From positions 1 through 39,630 of the forward strand of contig PNJQ01000033.1 in the NCBI GenBank assembly GCA_013821985.1: a stretch of DNA of 39,630 nucleotides, in the 5' to 3' direction. Positions 1-8,736 of the stretch are shown here, in pieces; the first letter of the stretch is position 1; every line of letters starts with the position of its first letter. The translations under genes were made by a program, and so were the position numbers. The notes below the pieces were generated by a model that was not told the DNA's origin, ran no database searches, and saw only the letters and a list, made by a program, of their open reading frames with translations. The DNA is from Opitutus sp. (GTDB lineage Bacteria; Verrucomicrobiota; Verrucomicrobiia; Opitutales; Opitutaceae).

Positions 1-56
1 CGCGGAATGTCGGTGACCGGATAACCGGTGAAGGCGATGCCTGTGACTTGGATCAT
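1..56 (-). CDS. VOC (glyoxalase-fold) protein, N-terminal fragment
   Basis: Only the first 18 or so codons lie in the window; the gene runs off the left edge. The visible residues read MIQVTGIAFTGYPVTDIPR. The segment AFTGYPVTDIPR matches the first beta strand of vicinal oxygen chelate proteins and resembles the start of the neighbouring VOC gene (TVAYPVTDLSGA). It begins 26 bases after the stop of that gene on the same strand, so the two are a tandem pair and probably co-transcribed. The substrate is unknown. It is too short for the family assignment to be certain. Confidence 0.6.
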   Translation of the reverse strand, partial: MIQVTGIAFTGYPVTDIP

Positions 57-82
57 GGGAGAACGGACCGGAATGCGGCGCG

Positions 83-454
83 TCACGAGACGGCGGCAGG
101 ATTGAAGTGCGGATTGAAAATCAGGCCAAGGAGGTTGCCGAAGGGATCGCGCACCGCGGCGCACACGATGCCATCGCCGACCTCCTGCGGCGGCGTGTGG
201 GCGGTGGCCCCGTCGCGCAGCAACGTCGCGTAGGCTTCGTGAATATTCTCCACGCCCCACAACGCATGCACCTCGCCGACGACCGTCAACCGGCCATCCG
301 CCGGGAGCAGGCCGAGTTCGAATCCGCCGATTGAGAAGCCGACGTAGAACGGCTGATCGAAATACGGCGCGACACCCGTCGTGCGCGCATACCAATCGCG
401 CGCGCCGGAAAGATCAGTCACGGGATAAGCCACAGTGCGAAGTCCTTTGAGCAT
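83..454 (-). CDS. VOC family protein (glyoxalase/bleomycin-resistance fold)
   Basis: 123 residues, the usual length of a single-domain vicinal oxygen chelate protein. It opens with TVAYPVTDLSGARDWYA, the first beta-alpha unit of this fold. It ends with AAVRDPFGNLLGLIFNP, the typical DPFGN turn followed by the last strand and the usual position of the metal-binding glutamate, here less obvious. These proteins bind a divalent metal and act as glyoxalases, dioxygenases or resistance-type binding proteins; the substrate cannot be read from sequence. It lies downstream of the WYL regulator on the same strand, 154 bases away, with a perfect palindrome in the gap, and directly upstream of a second VOC gene. 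YafY/WYL regulators beside VOC genes are a common pairing, so regulator control is inferred. Confidence 0.85.
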   Translation of the reverse strand: MLKGLRTVAYPVTDLSGARDWYARTTGVAPYFDQPFYVGFSIGGFELGLLPADGRLTVVGEVHALWGVENIHEAYATLLRDGATAHTPPQEVGDGIVCAAVRDPFGNLLGLIFNPHFNPAAVS

Positions 455-568
455 GGCGGAGGAGGGTCAGGGATTCACGGACGGGGGCGGCAGCGCGCGC
501 ACGGAAGCGCCGGGCCAATATTCAGCGAACGGAAGCGGGGAGAGCATGCCCGCACCTTAGCACTCCGC

Positions 569-588
569 CCTGACAACCTTATGTCAGG
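569..588. promoter_or_regulatory. Palindrome, candidate operator of the WYL regulator
   Basis: CCTGACA and TGTCAGG form perfect 7-bp arms around a 6-bp spacer (on the minus strand CCTGACATAAGGTTGTCAGG). The site lies just after the WYL regulator's stop codon and 115 bases before the VOC gene start. A perfect dyad of this size at the only gap of a regulator-target pair suggests a binding site for a dimeric repressor. No T-tract follows, so a terminator is less likely. No clear -35/-10 pair was identified. Confidence 0.5.
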
Positions 589-608
589 AGGATTTCCTCA
601 GACCGAAA

Positions 609-1559
609 TCAGCGATGCAACTGAGCGATTTTCTCCGCCTCGGCCCGCACGAGTTCGCGCAACTTTGGCGGCGCCACCGCGGCGGCACACGTGCCGAACG
701 ACAACAGCCACCGCGCCATCCACTCGAGCGAATAGGTGAAGAGCGAATATTCCGCCCCGCCATCGCGCTCGCCTTCCTCGACCAAGGTCGCGTAGCTCTC
801 GCGCCGCGCCCGTTCCTGCACGGCCTTCGCGAACCACACGCGGGCGGGCACCGTGTCGCGCTGGTCGCTGTTCTCCTTCAGGTGCGCGATGAGATTGAAA
901 TCCGGACGCGGTGCGAAGCGTTCGCTACGCAACTCGAGCCGTCGGATGCGATCGATGCGAAAGTGCCGCAGGCCCGTCCGCAGGCGGCACCACGCCACCA
1001 GATACCACGCCCCGCCGTAAAACACGACGCCGAGCGGCTCGACGTCGCGATCGGTTTCGTCCGCCCGGGCGGGACCGCGGTAGGTCAGGCGCAGGACGCG
1101 GCGCTGCACGACACCCTGCTGCACCGGCAGCAGCATCGGTTGCGCCGCCGGATCCTGATTCGGGCCGAAGCCCTTCCCCATCACCACCGTGCTGCGCACG
1201 AGGCGATCGACCTGATCCTGCGACTCGCGCGGCAAGACCGCGCGCAGCTTGTCGAGCGCCGTCGTCATGGGCGCGTGGAGCGACGGATCAGTGAAGCCCT
1301 TCACGAGTTCGCCGCCGACGAAGAGCGACGTCGCCTCCTCCGCCGTGAACATGACCGGCGGCAGGTGATAGCCCTTCATCAGCGTGTAGCCGACGCCCGC
1401 CTCGCCGGCGATGGGCACGCCGGCCTCACTGAGCGCGGAGACGTCACGATACACCGTGCGTTCCGTCACTTCGAAATGTTCCGCCAGTTCGGATGCGCGC
1501 ACGACCCGCCGGCCCTGCAGGTAGAGCACCATGGCGACGAGGCGATCGGTCCGGTTCAT
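609..1559 (-). CDS. YafY-type transcriptional regulator (HTH + WYL domain)
   Basis: 316 residues. The N-terminus (about 1-60) is a DeoR-like winged helix-turn-helix with the family signature TERTVYRDVSALSEAGVPI. A middle region (about 70-150) links to a WYL domain at about residues 150-215, where YGGAWYLVAWCR carries the Trp-Tyr-Leu triad, followed by RHFRIDRI. WYL domains sense small ligands or nucleic acids and control the attached HTH. The gene is followed on the same strand by two VOC genes, which suggests a local regulon and self-regulation through the palindrome at 569-588. The ligand is unknown. The start ATG fits the conserved MNRTDRLVAMVLYLQ opening. Confidence 0.92.
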   Translation of the reverse strand: MNRTDRLVAMVLYLQGRRVVRASELAEHFEVTERTVYRDVSALSEAGVPIAGEAGVGYTLMKGYHLPPVMFTAEEATSLFVGGELVKGFTDPSLHAPMTTALDKLRAVLPRESQDQVDRLVRSTVVMGKGFGPNQDPAAQPMLLPVQQGVVQRRVLRLTYRGPARADETDRDVEPLGVVFYGGAWYLVAWCRLRTGLRHFRIDRIRRLELRSERFAPRPDFNLIAHLKENSDQRDTVPARVWFAKAVQERARRESYATLVEEGERDGGAEYSLFTYSLEWMARWLLSFGTCAAAVAPPKLRELVRAEAEKIAQLHR

Positions 1560-1683
1560 TCGTCAGCAACCTGCCGCGGGCCTCGTGGCTCCGCGAGGAA
1601 TTTTCCGCAGGCGCGCGGATGGGATTTTTTCCGCCGCCAGCCTTGCCAACGCCAAAGTCCCCGCCGCAAATTCGTCCGTCCGC

Positions 1684-2829
1684 ATGAACAGCATCGAACT
1701 TATCATTGTCCTACTTCTGCTGTTCATGGCGGTGCCTGATCTTTGCCGGGTGGCTCGTCGCCCGGCCTTGATTTACCCGGCGTTCGTCGTGTTCGGGCTC
1801 GCGCTGGGCCCGGCGGTCAGCGGCGACGTCAGCGCCATGATCCAGCAGGCCGGGCAAATCGGATTCCTGCTGCTGTTGTTCGAAGTGGGTTTGGAAATCG
1901 ACCTCCCCGCGCCCCGCGAACTCGTCCGGCCGGTCAGCTACGTGGTGCGCTGGGTGTTGCTTCAATATCCGGTGGTGCTCGCGCTCGCGCGGTTCGCCGG
2001 CCTGCCGTGGCTGGAGTCGTTCGTCGCGGCGGCGGCGATCACCGGCTGCTCCGTCGGCATGGCCCACAGCGCTTGGAAAAGTTATCCCGGCCTCGATGCG
2101 ACGTCGCGCCTCTTCATCGTCCGCGTGATGGTGCTGCTCGAAGTGCTGGCGATCGTGTTGCTGGCGGTCGAAACCACCGGCTTGGGCTACAACGCGAAGT
2201 GGTGGATGATCGTCCTGAAACTCGTCGGTGTCGCCGCAGCGGTTTTCCTGTGCAGTCGCATCGCGGTGCCGTTCACCCGGCTGATCCAGGAAGGTCTCGG
2301 TCGCACGACACACTGGCGGATCCATTTCGTGACGCTCGTCGTGCTGGTCGTGTGCGCCATCGGCGAGCGGCTGGGGCTATCGGCGGCCAAAATGGCCTTT
2401 TTTCTCGGCTTGTTCATGAGCCGCGTGCAACACGACGGCAAGGGTCTCGAAGAATACCTCGCGCCGATCAGCCAGCGTTTCCTCATCCCCATCTTCTTCG
2501 TGTCGCTCGGCATGGCGATTCCGCTGTCTTATCTCTGGTCGCGCACCGCCCTGCTGGCCTTGGTTGCGGCGGCACTGTTGCTCCTCTTCCGCGAAATGCT
2601 GCACCGCCGGTGGCTGCAGACGGGGGGCGACGCGCAGGCCTACCTGTTGTTCGCGCCGAATCTCACGATGGTCGCGCTCGCCGGCAGCGCGTTGCTCAAC
2701 GCCGGCCTCGACGCGCAGATTGCCGCGTGGGTCGTGCTCACGGGTTTGTTCATGACGGTGATCGCCATCGTGGCGCTGCCTCCGCCGCAACTGGACGCTC
2801 CACCTGCCCCGACTCACCCCGCCCCTTGA
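1684..2829 (+). CDS. Cation:proton antiporter (CPA2, Na+/H+ exchanger family)
   Basis: 381 residues from the ATG at 1684. The open frame extends upstream, but this start puts the first membrane helix (IELIIVLLLLFMAVPDL) at the very N-terminus, as usual. About eleven to twelve hydrophobic segments can be seen. QIGFLLLLFEVGLEIDL near residue 60 is the conserved Asp/Glu-containing helix of KefB/NhaS-type exchangers, and FVSLGMAIPLSYL is the matching conserved segment in the second half. There is no C-terminal TrkA-N/RCK domain, so it is the short form. It probably exchanges Na+ or K+ for protons in the inner membrane. Its TGA overlaps the ATG of the next gene by one base, so the two are translationally coupled. 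Confidence 0.9.
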   Translation: MNSIELIIVLLLLFMAVPDLCRVARRPALIYPAFVVFGLALGPAVSGDVSAMIQQAGQIGFLLLLFEVGLEIDLPAPRELVRPVSYVVRWVLLQYPVVLALARFAGLPWLESFVAAAAITGCSVGMAHSAWKSYPGLDATSRLFIVRVMVLLEVLAIVLLAVETTGLGYNAKWWMIVLKLVGVAAAVFLCSRIAVPFTRLIQEGLGRTTHWRIHFVTLVVLVVCAIGERLGLSAAKMAFFLGLFMSRVQHDGKGLEEYLAPISQRFLIPIFFVSLGMAIPLSYLWSRTALLALVAAALLLLFREMLHRRWLQTGGDAQAYLLFAPNLTMVALAGSALLNAGLDAQIAAWVVLTGLFMTVIAIVALPPPQLDAPPAPTHPAP

Positions 2830-4274
2830 TGAAACAATCCACCCGCACCTCCCGTCGTTCCAAAAAGAAACCCGCCACGCGTCATCCGCCGAAGCGGATC
2901 AGCGTCGTCATCCCGGTGCTGAACGAATCGAAGACCATCGGCGAGATCGTCGCCTACGCGTTGCGGAATCCGCTCGTCGGCGAAGTGATTGTGGTGGACG
3001 ACGGCTCGCACGATGGCACCCCCGAACTCGCCGCGCGAGCCGGCGCCCGCGTCATCACTAGTTCGCTGATGGGCAAGGGCGCATCGATGGAAGACGGGAT
3101 GCTCGCAGCCACGCACGACCTCATCCTCTACCTCGACGGCGATCTGCATGGGCTCAATGAGGACCTGATCGATCACATGACCGCGCCCCTGTTGCTCGGC
3201 TACGGCGATTTCGTGAAAGCCCGCTTCGCCCGCACCGCCGGCCGCGTCACCGTGCTCACCGCCCGGCCGCTCCTGCGCACGTATTTTCCAGAACTCGCCC
3301 ACTTTAACCAGCCGCTCGGCGGCATCATGGCCGCGCACCGCGACCTGTTGAAAAAACTCCGTTTCGAAAACGACTACGGCGCCGATATCGGCCTGCTGAT
3401 CGACGCCGCCGCTGCGAAGGCCCGAATCGCGGAAGTTGACATCGGCCGCCTCGAGCATGACAGCCAGTCGCTCGACGCCCTCGGCGAGATGGCGACCCAG
3501 GTGGCGCGAACGATCGTGGAACGCGCCGCGGAGTGGGGCCGCCTGCAGGCGACGTTCGTGAAGGAGACGCGTGAACGCGACCGAGTGCGCCGCGCCGCCG
3601 ACCTGAACCATGTCGTCAAGCTCGTCCAGCGCGCCGACAAACTCGCCTTGGTGGACATGGACGGCACGCTGGTCGCCGGACGATTCGCCGTGGCGCTCGC
3701 CACCCAGACGGGCCGCGGAGATCAACTCGCCGCTTTGCTTGACCGGCACGACATCGCGCCCGCCGACCGGGCCAAACGCATCGCCGCCATCTTCAAAGGC
3801 GTGCCGAAGCAGACCTTCATCGATGTCGCCCGCAGCATGCCGTTGAACCCCGGTGCCATTGAAATGGTCGTCGGCCTGCGCCAACGCGGCTACATGGTCG
3901 GCGTCTGCACCGACAGCTATCACATCGCCGGCAGCATCGTGCAGCGCCGCGTCTTCGCGGATTTCTGCATCGCGAATGTCATGCGCTTCCGCGGCGATCA
4001 TTCCGTGGGTCGCGTCACCCTCGCTCCCGCCACGCGTCACCGCCGCGGCTGCACGGAGCACCCCGTCTGCAAACTCAACGTTCTGCACCACTTCACCGAC
4101 CGCTTCGGATTGAAGCCGGCGCAGGTGCTCGCCGTCGGCGACAGCGAGAACGACATCTGCCTGCTCCGGACCGCCGCAATGTCGGTCGCTTTCCAACCAA
4201 AGTCGCCCGCCGTCGCCGCGGCCGCAAAGCACGTGGTCAACGACACGCTCGCCCGCGTGCTGCATTTCGTGTGA
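2829..4274 (+). CDS. Fusion: GpgS-like glycosyltransferase + HAD phosphatase
   Basis: 481 residues in two domains. Residues 22-240 are a GT-A glycosyltransferase. They show VSVVIPVLNESKTIGEI-like nucleotide-binding strands, VVDDGS (55-60), a metal-binding LDGD (102-105), GRVTVLTARPLL (138-149), QPLGG (161-165) and an EHDSQSL stretch at about 209. These last motifs resemble GT81 glucosyl-3-phosphoglycerate synthases. Residues 270-481 are a SerB-like HAD phosphatase with nucleophile motif DMDGT (276-280), TDS (361-363) and GDSEND (437-442). A synthase and its phosphatase in one chain would make a sugar-glycerate such as glucosylglycerate, a compatible solute; this is inferred. The basic N-terminal 20 residues are outside both domains. 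It is coupled to the antiporter, which supports an osmotic or ionic stress role. Confidence 0.85.
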   Translation: MKQSTRTSRRSKKKPATRHPPKRISVVIPVLNESKTIGEIVAYALRNPLVGEVIVVDDGSHDGTPELAARAGARVITSSLMGKGASMEDGMLAATHDLILYLDGDLHGLNEDLIDHMTAPLLLGYGDFVKARFARTAGRVTVLTARPLLRTYFPELAHFNQPLGGIMAAHRDLLKKLRFENDYGADIGLLIDAAAAKARIAEVDIGRLEHDSQSLDALGEMATQVARTIVERAAEWGRLQATFVKETRERDRVRRAADLNHVVKLVQRADKLALVDMDGTLVAGRFAVALATQTGRGDQLAALLDRHDIAPADRAKRIAAIFKGVPKQTFIDVARSMPLNPGAIEMVVGLRQRGYMVGVCTDSYHIAGSIVQRRVFADFCIANVMRFRGDHSVGRVTLAPATRHRRGCTEHPVCKLNVLHHFTDRFGLKPAQVLAVGDSENDICLLRTAAMSVAFQPKSPAVAAAAKHVVNDTLARVLHFV

Positions 4275-4301
4275 ATTGCCGGACCCTCTTCCGTTCCTCC
4301 C

Positions 4302-4886
4302 ATGGCCAAAGTCTATTTCTACTACTCGGCGATGAACGCCGGTAAATCCACCGTGTTGCTGCAGTCGAGCTACAATTATCACGAGCGCGGCATGCGGACG
4401 ATGCTCTTCGTGCCCGCGATCGACACGCGCAGCGGCAGCGGTCGCATCGAGTCGCGCATCGGTCTGCACGCCGACGCAATGCCGCTGCCGGCCGAGGAAA
4501 ACGTCTTCGAGCACGTCAAGTCCGCCCACGCCGCCCAGCCGGTGGCATGCGTTTTGGTGGACGAGGCGCAATTCCTCTCGCGGGCGCAGGTCGAGCAACT
4601 CACCGATGTCGCGGACCGCCTCGGTATCCCGGTGCTCTGTTATGGGCTGCGCACGGATTTTCAGGGGCAACTCTTCCCCGGCAGCGGCGCGCTGCTGGGC
4701 CTCGCCGACAATTTGATCGAGCTGAAAACCATCTGTCACTGCGGCCGCAAAGCCACGATGAACCTCCGCGTCGGACCCGACGGCCGGGCGGTCAAGGAAG
4801 GCGCGCAAGTCGAGATCGGCGGCAACGAGCGCTACGTCGCGATGTGCCGCCGGCATTATAAGGACGCTCTCGGCCAGCCAGCGTGA
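4302..4886 (+). CDS. tdk: Thymidine kinase (type II)
   Basis: 194 residues, normal for bacterial thymidine kinase, which phosphorylates thymidine with ATP in the salvage route to dTTP. The P-loop SAMNAGKST is at residues 9-17, the DEAQFL motif (catalytic Glu) near residue 87, and the lasso/zinc region has [12 protein letters not shown] and a later CRRH, giving the four zinc ligands. It begins 27 bases after the glycosyltransferase fusion and may share its transcript. Confidence 0.95.
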   Translation: MAKVYFYYSAMNAGKSTVLLQSSYNYHERGMRTMLFVPAIDTRSGSGRIESRIGLHADAMPLPAEENVFEHVKSAHAAQPVACVLVDEAQFLSRAQVEQLTDVADRLGIPVLCYGLRTDFQGQLFPGSGALLGLADNLIELKTICHCGRKATMNLRVGPDGRAVKEGAQVEIGGNERYVAMCRRHYKDALGQPA

Positions 4887-5132
4887 GTCGCGACCGAAGC
4901 GCTGGCGTCCGCGGCGCGGGGGCGAGCGCAGCTCCCGGCCGGATTTTGCACGCGCGAGCAAATTGGCGGGCGGCCAATCGATTCGCCGTTTGTGCGCGGC
5001 GCCTTGGGCCGCGCGAAACTAACGCGAGTCAGCAGACGCGCTTATCCAGGGCGCTCCGCGCACAAAATCCGCACACTCTTCCCCATTTTCCGCTCACTTA
5101 GCGGCGTTGCGACCCGGCACCGCTCAGTTTGA

Positions 5133-6452
5133 ATGAGAGCGATGAAAACCGTCTGGTCCGAAATCAAGCAACGCTCGATGTCCGCTGAGGATGTCGTGAA
5201 GCTCATCCCCAGTGGCGGTCGTGCCTTCCTGCACGGCGGCGCCGCCACTCCGACGGTGCTCGTTGAGGCCCTGGCGAAGCGCACGGACCTTGAGAACCTG
5301 CGCGTCTATCACGTCCACACGGAGGGCCCGATGCCCATCCTGAACAAGGAATGCGAAGGTCGCATCCGCTCCGTCTCGCTCTTCAGCGGCGCCGCCGCTC
5401 GGCCCGTCATCGCCGAGGGCCGCGGCGACTTCATGCCGGTGTTTCTCTCGGATATCCCCGGCATGATGCGCACCCGCCGCATCCCGCTCGACGTGGCAAT
5501 TCTTCAACTTTCCCCGCCCGATTCGCATGGCTGGTGCACCCTCGGTTCCTCCGTCGATGTGGCCTTGGCGGCGTTCGAAAGCTCGAAGATCATCCTGGCC
5601 GAAATCAACGAGCAGATGCCGCGCACCCGCGGCGAATCGTTCGTGCCGTTTTCGCGCGTCACGGCTTTCATCGCCACCAACCGCCCGATGCATCAGCACG
5701 CCCCGGATCCGGAGAGTCCGATCGAAGGTCGCATCGGCGAAATCATCGCGGATCTCGTCGAGGACGGTTCGACGTTGCAGATGGGCATCGGCGCGATCCC
5801 GGACGCCGTGCTGACGCGGCTTCACCACAAGCGCGACCTCGGCATCCACACCGAAATGTTCTCCGACCGCCTCGTCCCGCTGGTCGAATCCGGAGCGGTG
5901 ACGAACAAGTTCAAAGCCGTCTTTCCCGGGCGCATCTCCACGGCATTCTGCGTCGGCACGCAAAAGACGTTCGATTTTGTGCACGACAACCCATTCGTCA
6001 CGTTCGCCGGCTCCGACCGCACCAACGACACCGCGGCCATTCGCAAGAACCCGAAGGTCGTCGCGATCAACTCCGCGATCGAGATCGACCTCACCGGCCA
6101 GGTGTGCGCCGACTCGATGGGCCACAAGATCTATTCCGGCATCGGCGGACAGATGGATTTCATCCGCGGTGCCGCACTCTCGCCCGGCGGCAAGCCGATC
6201 ATCGCGCTACCCTCGACCGCGAAGAGCGGCACAATCTCCCGCATCACGTCCGAGTTGAAACCCGGAGCCGGCGTCGTGACGACGCGCGGCCACATTCATT
6301 GGGTCGTGACGGAATACGGCGCGGTCAATCTCTGGGGCATGACGATCCGCGAGCGCGCCGAGGCGCTCATTTCGATCGCGCACCCGGATTTCCGCGCCGA
6401 GTTGCGTCGCACCGCGAACAACATGCGGCACTTCAATCTCGCCGGGGATTAA
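5133..6452 (+). CDS. Acetyl-CoA hydrolase/transferase family (CoA-transferase)
   Basis: 439 residues from 5133 (MRAMKTVW); the in-frame ATG at 5142 is an equally good start. The length and motifs fit the Cat1/4-hydroxybutyrate CoA-transferase family. LHTEMF-type sequence IHTEMFSDRLVPLVESGAV carries the catalytic glutamate, preceded by QMGIGAIPDAVL, and GIGGQMDFIRGAALSPGGK lies in the C-terminal half. The enzyme moves CoA between acyl groups such as acetate, succinate, propionate or 4-hydroxybutyrate. The next gene is a lactate dehydrogenase-like enzyme, which points to fermentative acid metabolism. The exact substrate pair is not determined. Confidence 0.9.
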   Translation: MRAMKTVWSEIKQRSMSAEDVVKLIPSGGRAFLHGGAATPTVLVEALAKRTDLENLRVYHVHTEGPMPILNKECEGRIRSVSLFSGAAARPVIAEGRGDFMPVFLSDIPGMMRTRRIPLDVAILQLSPPDSHGWCTLGSSVDVALAAFESSKIILAEINEQMPRTRGESFVPFSRVTAFIATNRPMHQHAPDPESPIEGRIGEIIADLVEDGSTLQMGIGAIPDAVLTRLHHKRDLGIHTEMFSDRLVPLVESGAVTNKFKAVFPGRISTAFCVGTQKTFDFVHDNPFVTFAGSDRTNDTAAIRKNPKVVAINSAIEIDLTGQVCADSMGHKIYSGIGGQMDFIRGAALSPGGKPIIALPSTAKSGTISRITSELKPGAGVVTTRGHIHWVVTEYGAVNLWGMTIRERAEALISIAHPDFRAELRRTANNMRHFNLAGD

Positions 6453-6541
6453 CCGCCGCCCGATCTGACACGCGTCCGCCACCGGATCGAATGACGCAGA
6501 CCGGACGTTGCCCGGCGGACGTTTCGGGCTTCACTGCGCCC

Positions 6542-7546
6542 ATGCCTCTGCGCGTCGCCTTCTTCGATACCAAGCCTTACGACCGCGAGTATTTCGCGCA
6601 CGCACCCGCCACCGCGGGACTCGACCTGCGGTTCCTCGACCACCGGCTGAGCGAATCCACCGTCGCCACCGCCGAAAGCGCGGGCGCGGTCTGCTGTTTC
6701 GTCAACGACCGCCTTGATCGCGCCACCCTCACCCATCTCCAGCAGACCGGCGTGCGCCACGTCGCGTTGCGCTGCGCGGGCTTCAACAACGTCGATCTCG
6801 CGGCGGCGAAGGAACTCAGCCTCACCGTCACGCGCGTGCCCGCCTACTCGCCCCACGCGGTCGCGGAGCACACGATCGCGCTCCTCCTCACGCTGAACCG
6901 TAAAATCCACCGCGCGCACAACCGGGTGCGAGAACAAAATTTCTCGCTCTCCGGACTCGTCGGCTTCGATCTCCACGGCAAAACCGCCGGCATTGTCGGC
7001 ACCGGCAAGATCGGCAAAATCGCCGCCGAAATCCTGCGCGGTTTCGGCATGCGCGTGCTCGCCTGCGATCCGTTTCCCGACGCGTCCTGGGCCGCGCAAC
7101 ATCGTGTCAGCTACGTGTCGAAAGCGGAGCTGTTTGCCGCGAGCGACGTGATCTCGCTGCACTCGCCGCTCACGCCCGAGACGCACCACCTCGTCAACGA
7201 ACCATCGCTCGCCGCGATGAAACGGGGCGCCTACCTCGTGAACACCAGTCGCGGCAAACTCATCGACACCGCCGCGTTGATCGAGGCGCTCAAGTCCGGC
7301 CGCGTCGGCGGCGTCGCCCTCGACGTTTACGAGGAGGAGGAGGGCGTGTTTTTCGAAGACCACTCCGACCGCGTGCTCGCGGACGACGAACTCGCCCGCC
7401 TGCTCACGTTCCCGAACGTGCTCATCACCGCGCACCAGGCCTTTCTCACACGCGAAGCGCTGGCGGAAATCGCCCGCGTCACGACCGAGAACCTCCAGCG
7501 CCACGCCGCGGGCCAAAAATTCCTCGAAGGCACGCAACTCGCCTGA
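6542..7546 (+). CDS. D-2-hydroxyacid dehydrogenase, D-lactate dehydrogenase-like
   Basis: 334 residues from the ATG at 6542, whose MPLRVAFFDTKPYDREYF is the classic LdhA opening; an in-frame ATG at 6491 would add 17 unrelated residues. The NAD-binding motif GTGKIG lies in the middle. Catalytic residues are in NTSRGKLID (Arg), ALDVYEEEEG (Glu region) and LITAHQAFLT (His). The segment EEEEGVFFEDHS is characteristic of fermentative D-lactate dehydrogenases, which reduce pyruvate to D-lactate and recycle NADH. It follows the CoA-transferase gene by 89 bases on the same strand. Confidence 0.9.
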   Translation: MPLRVAFFDTKPYDREYFAHAPATAGLDLRFLDHRLSESTVATAESAGAVCCFVNDRLDRATLTHLQQTGVRHVALRCAGFNNVDLAAAKELSLTVTRVPAYSPHAVAEHTIALLLTLNRKIHRAHNRVREQNFSLSGLVGFDLHGKTAGIVGTGKIGKIAAEILRGFGMRVLACDPFPDASWAAQHRVSYVSKAELFAASDVISLHSPLTPETHHLVNEPSLAAMKRGAYLVNTSRGKLIDTAALIEALKSGRVGGVALDVYEEEEGVFFEDHSDRVLADDELARLLTFPNVLITAHQAFLTREALAEIARVTTENLQRHAAGQKFLEGTQLA

Positions 7547-7595
7547 CGCGGCGAACCTTGCTTCGCCGCCGGCGCGCCCCTTCGCTCGTCCTCCC

Positions 7596-8687
7596 ATGAT
7601 CTCCACCGCGGCCTGTGCCCTGCTCGTGTTCATCGGCACCAACACGCCGCCGAACGGCGCCAGCCGCGGCCTCTACGCCGTGCGTCTCGATGCGCGTTCG
7701 GGGGCATTCGGTCCCGTGGAACTCGCGGCGGAGACGCACGACCCAGGTTTTCTCGCGTGGCATCCGAATGAAAAAATCCTCTACGCGCTCGGCCAGGGTC
7801 CGGGACTGGACGGAAAACTCAGTGGCGGCGCAGTCGCCTTCTCGTTGGAACGCGCGACCGAAAAACTGACGCGGCTCAACGCCGCCGGCGCCGGCGGAGC
7901 CGGCACGACCCATCTCGCGACCGACGCGACCGGCCGGGCGCTGGTCGTCGTGAGCTACGGCGGTGGCACCGTCGCGAGTTTTCCGCTCGGCCCGGACGGC
8001 GCGTTGCAACCGCGCGCCTCGCTGCACGCACCGACGGGCCCGCTGGGTCCGATGCCGACCCGGCAGGAGAAACCCCACCCGCATTCCGTCACGCTCTCGC
8101 CGGACAATCGCTTCGCCTACGTCTGCGACCTCGGCCTCGATGCGATTCTCGTTTACGCGCTCGATGCCGCCACGGCGACTCTCACGCCAGCCGGTCAATT
8201 CGCCACCGCACCCGGCGCGGGCCCGCGCCACAGCAAAATTTCGGACGACGGCCGTTTTCTTTACGCGCTGAACGAACTCAGTGCCACGATCGAGACCTTC
8301 TCCCGCGATCTCTCGTCCGGTGCGCTGGCCCGCGTGCAAACCATCGCCACCTTGCCGGACGATTTTGAGGACCCAAATACCAGCGCCGAAATCCGCCTGC
8401 ACCCGAACGGCCGGTTCCTCTATGCCTCGAATCGTGGGCACGACAGCATTGCGGTGTTCTCCCGTGACGCCGCCACGGGACGGCTGTCGTTGCTCGAACA
8501 CGTGCCGAGCGGCGGCGGGCACCCGCGGAATTTCGCACTCTCGCCCGCTGGCGACTGGCTCGTCTGTGCCAACCGCGACAGCGATAATCTCGTCTCGTTT
8601 CGCGTCGATTCCGTCACGGGGCGACTGATCGCAACCGGCCACTCAGCCCGCGTTCCGCAGGCCATTTGCGTGCTCTTCGCCCGCTAA
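7596..8687 (+). CDS. Lactonase family protein (seven-bladed beta-propeller)
   Basis: 363 residues, matching the Pgl-type 6-phosphogluconolactonase/cycloisomerase 2 family. Repeated blade motifs are visible: LAWHPNEKILYAL, SVTLSPDNRFAYVCDLGLD, KISDDGRFLYALNE, IRLHPNGRFLYASNRGHDS and FALSPAGDWLVCANRDSDN. The GPRHSK and GGHPRNF stretches supply conserved loop residues. A role in hydrolysing 6-phosphogluconolactone in the pentose phosphate route is likely but not certain, as the fold is used for other substrates. The N-terminus is mildly hydrophobic but has no convincing signal peptide. Confidence 0.88.
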   Translation: MISTAACALLVFIGTNTPPNGASRGLYAVRLDARSGAFGPVELAAETHDPGFLAWHPNEKILYALGQGPGLDGKLSGGAVAFSLERATEKLTRLNAAGAGGAGTTHLATDATGRALVVVSYGGGTVASFPLGPDGALQPRASLHAPTGPLGPMPTRQEKPHPHSVTLSPDNRFAYVCDLGLDAILVYALDAATATLTPAGQFATAPGAGPRHSKISDDGRFLYALNELSATIETFSRDLSSGALARVQTIATLPDDFEDPNTSAEIRLHPNGRFLYASNRGHDSIAVFSRDAATGRLSLLEHVPSGGGHPRNFALSPAGDWLVCANRDSDNLVSFRVDSVTGRLIATGHSARVPQAICVLFAR

Positions 8688-8736
8688 CGAGTCGGCAAGC
8701 TTGCGCCGCCTTCGCGCGGTTGCGTAATTTCTCGCG

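Noticed and set aside
1531..1683. Longer N-terminus for the antiporter
   Set aside because: The upstream in-frame segment overlaps the divergent regulator's start and is not hydrophobic; the ATG at 1684 leads straight into the first membrane helix.
2814..4961. A 715-codon open frame on the minus strand
   Set aside because: It lies opposite the glycosyltransferase fusion and tdk, which have clear domains. The product is His/Arg/Gly-rich with no family features, as usual for antisense frames in high-GC DNA.
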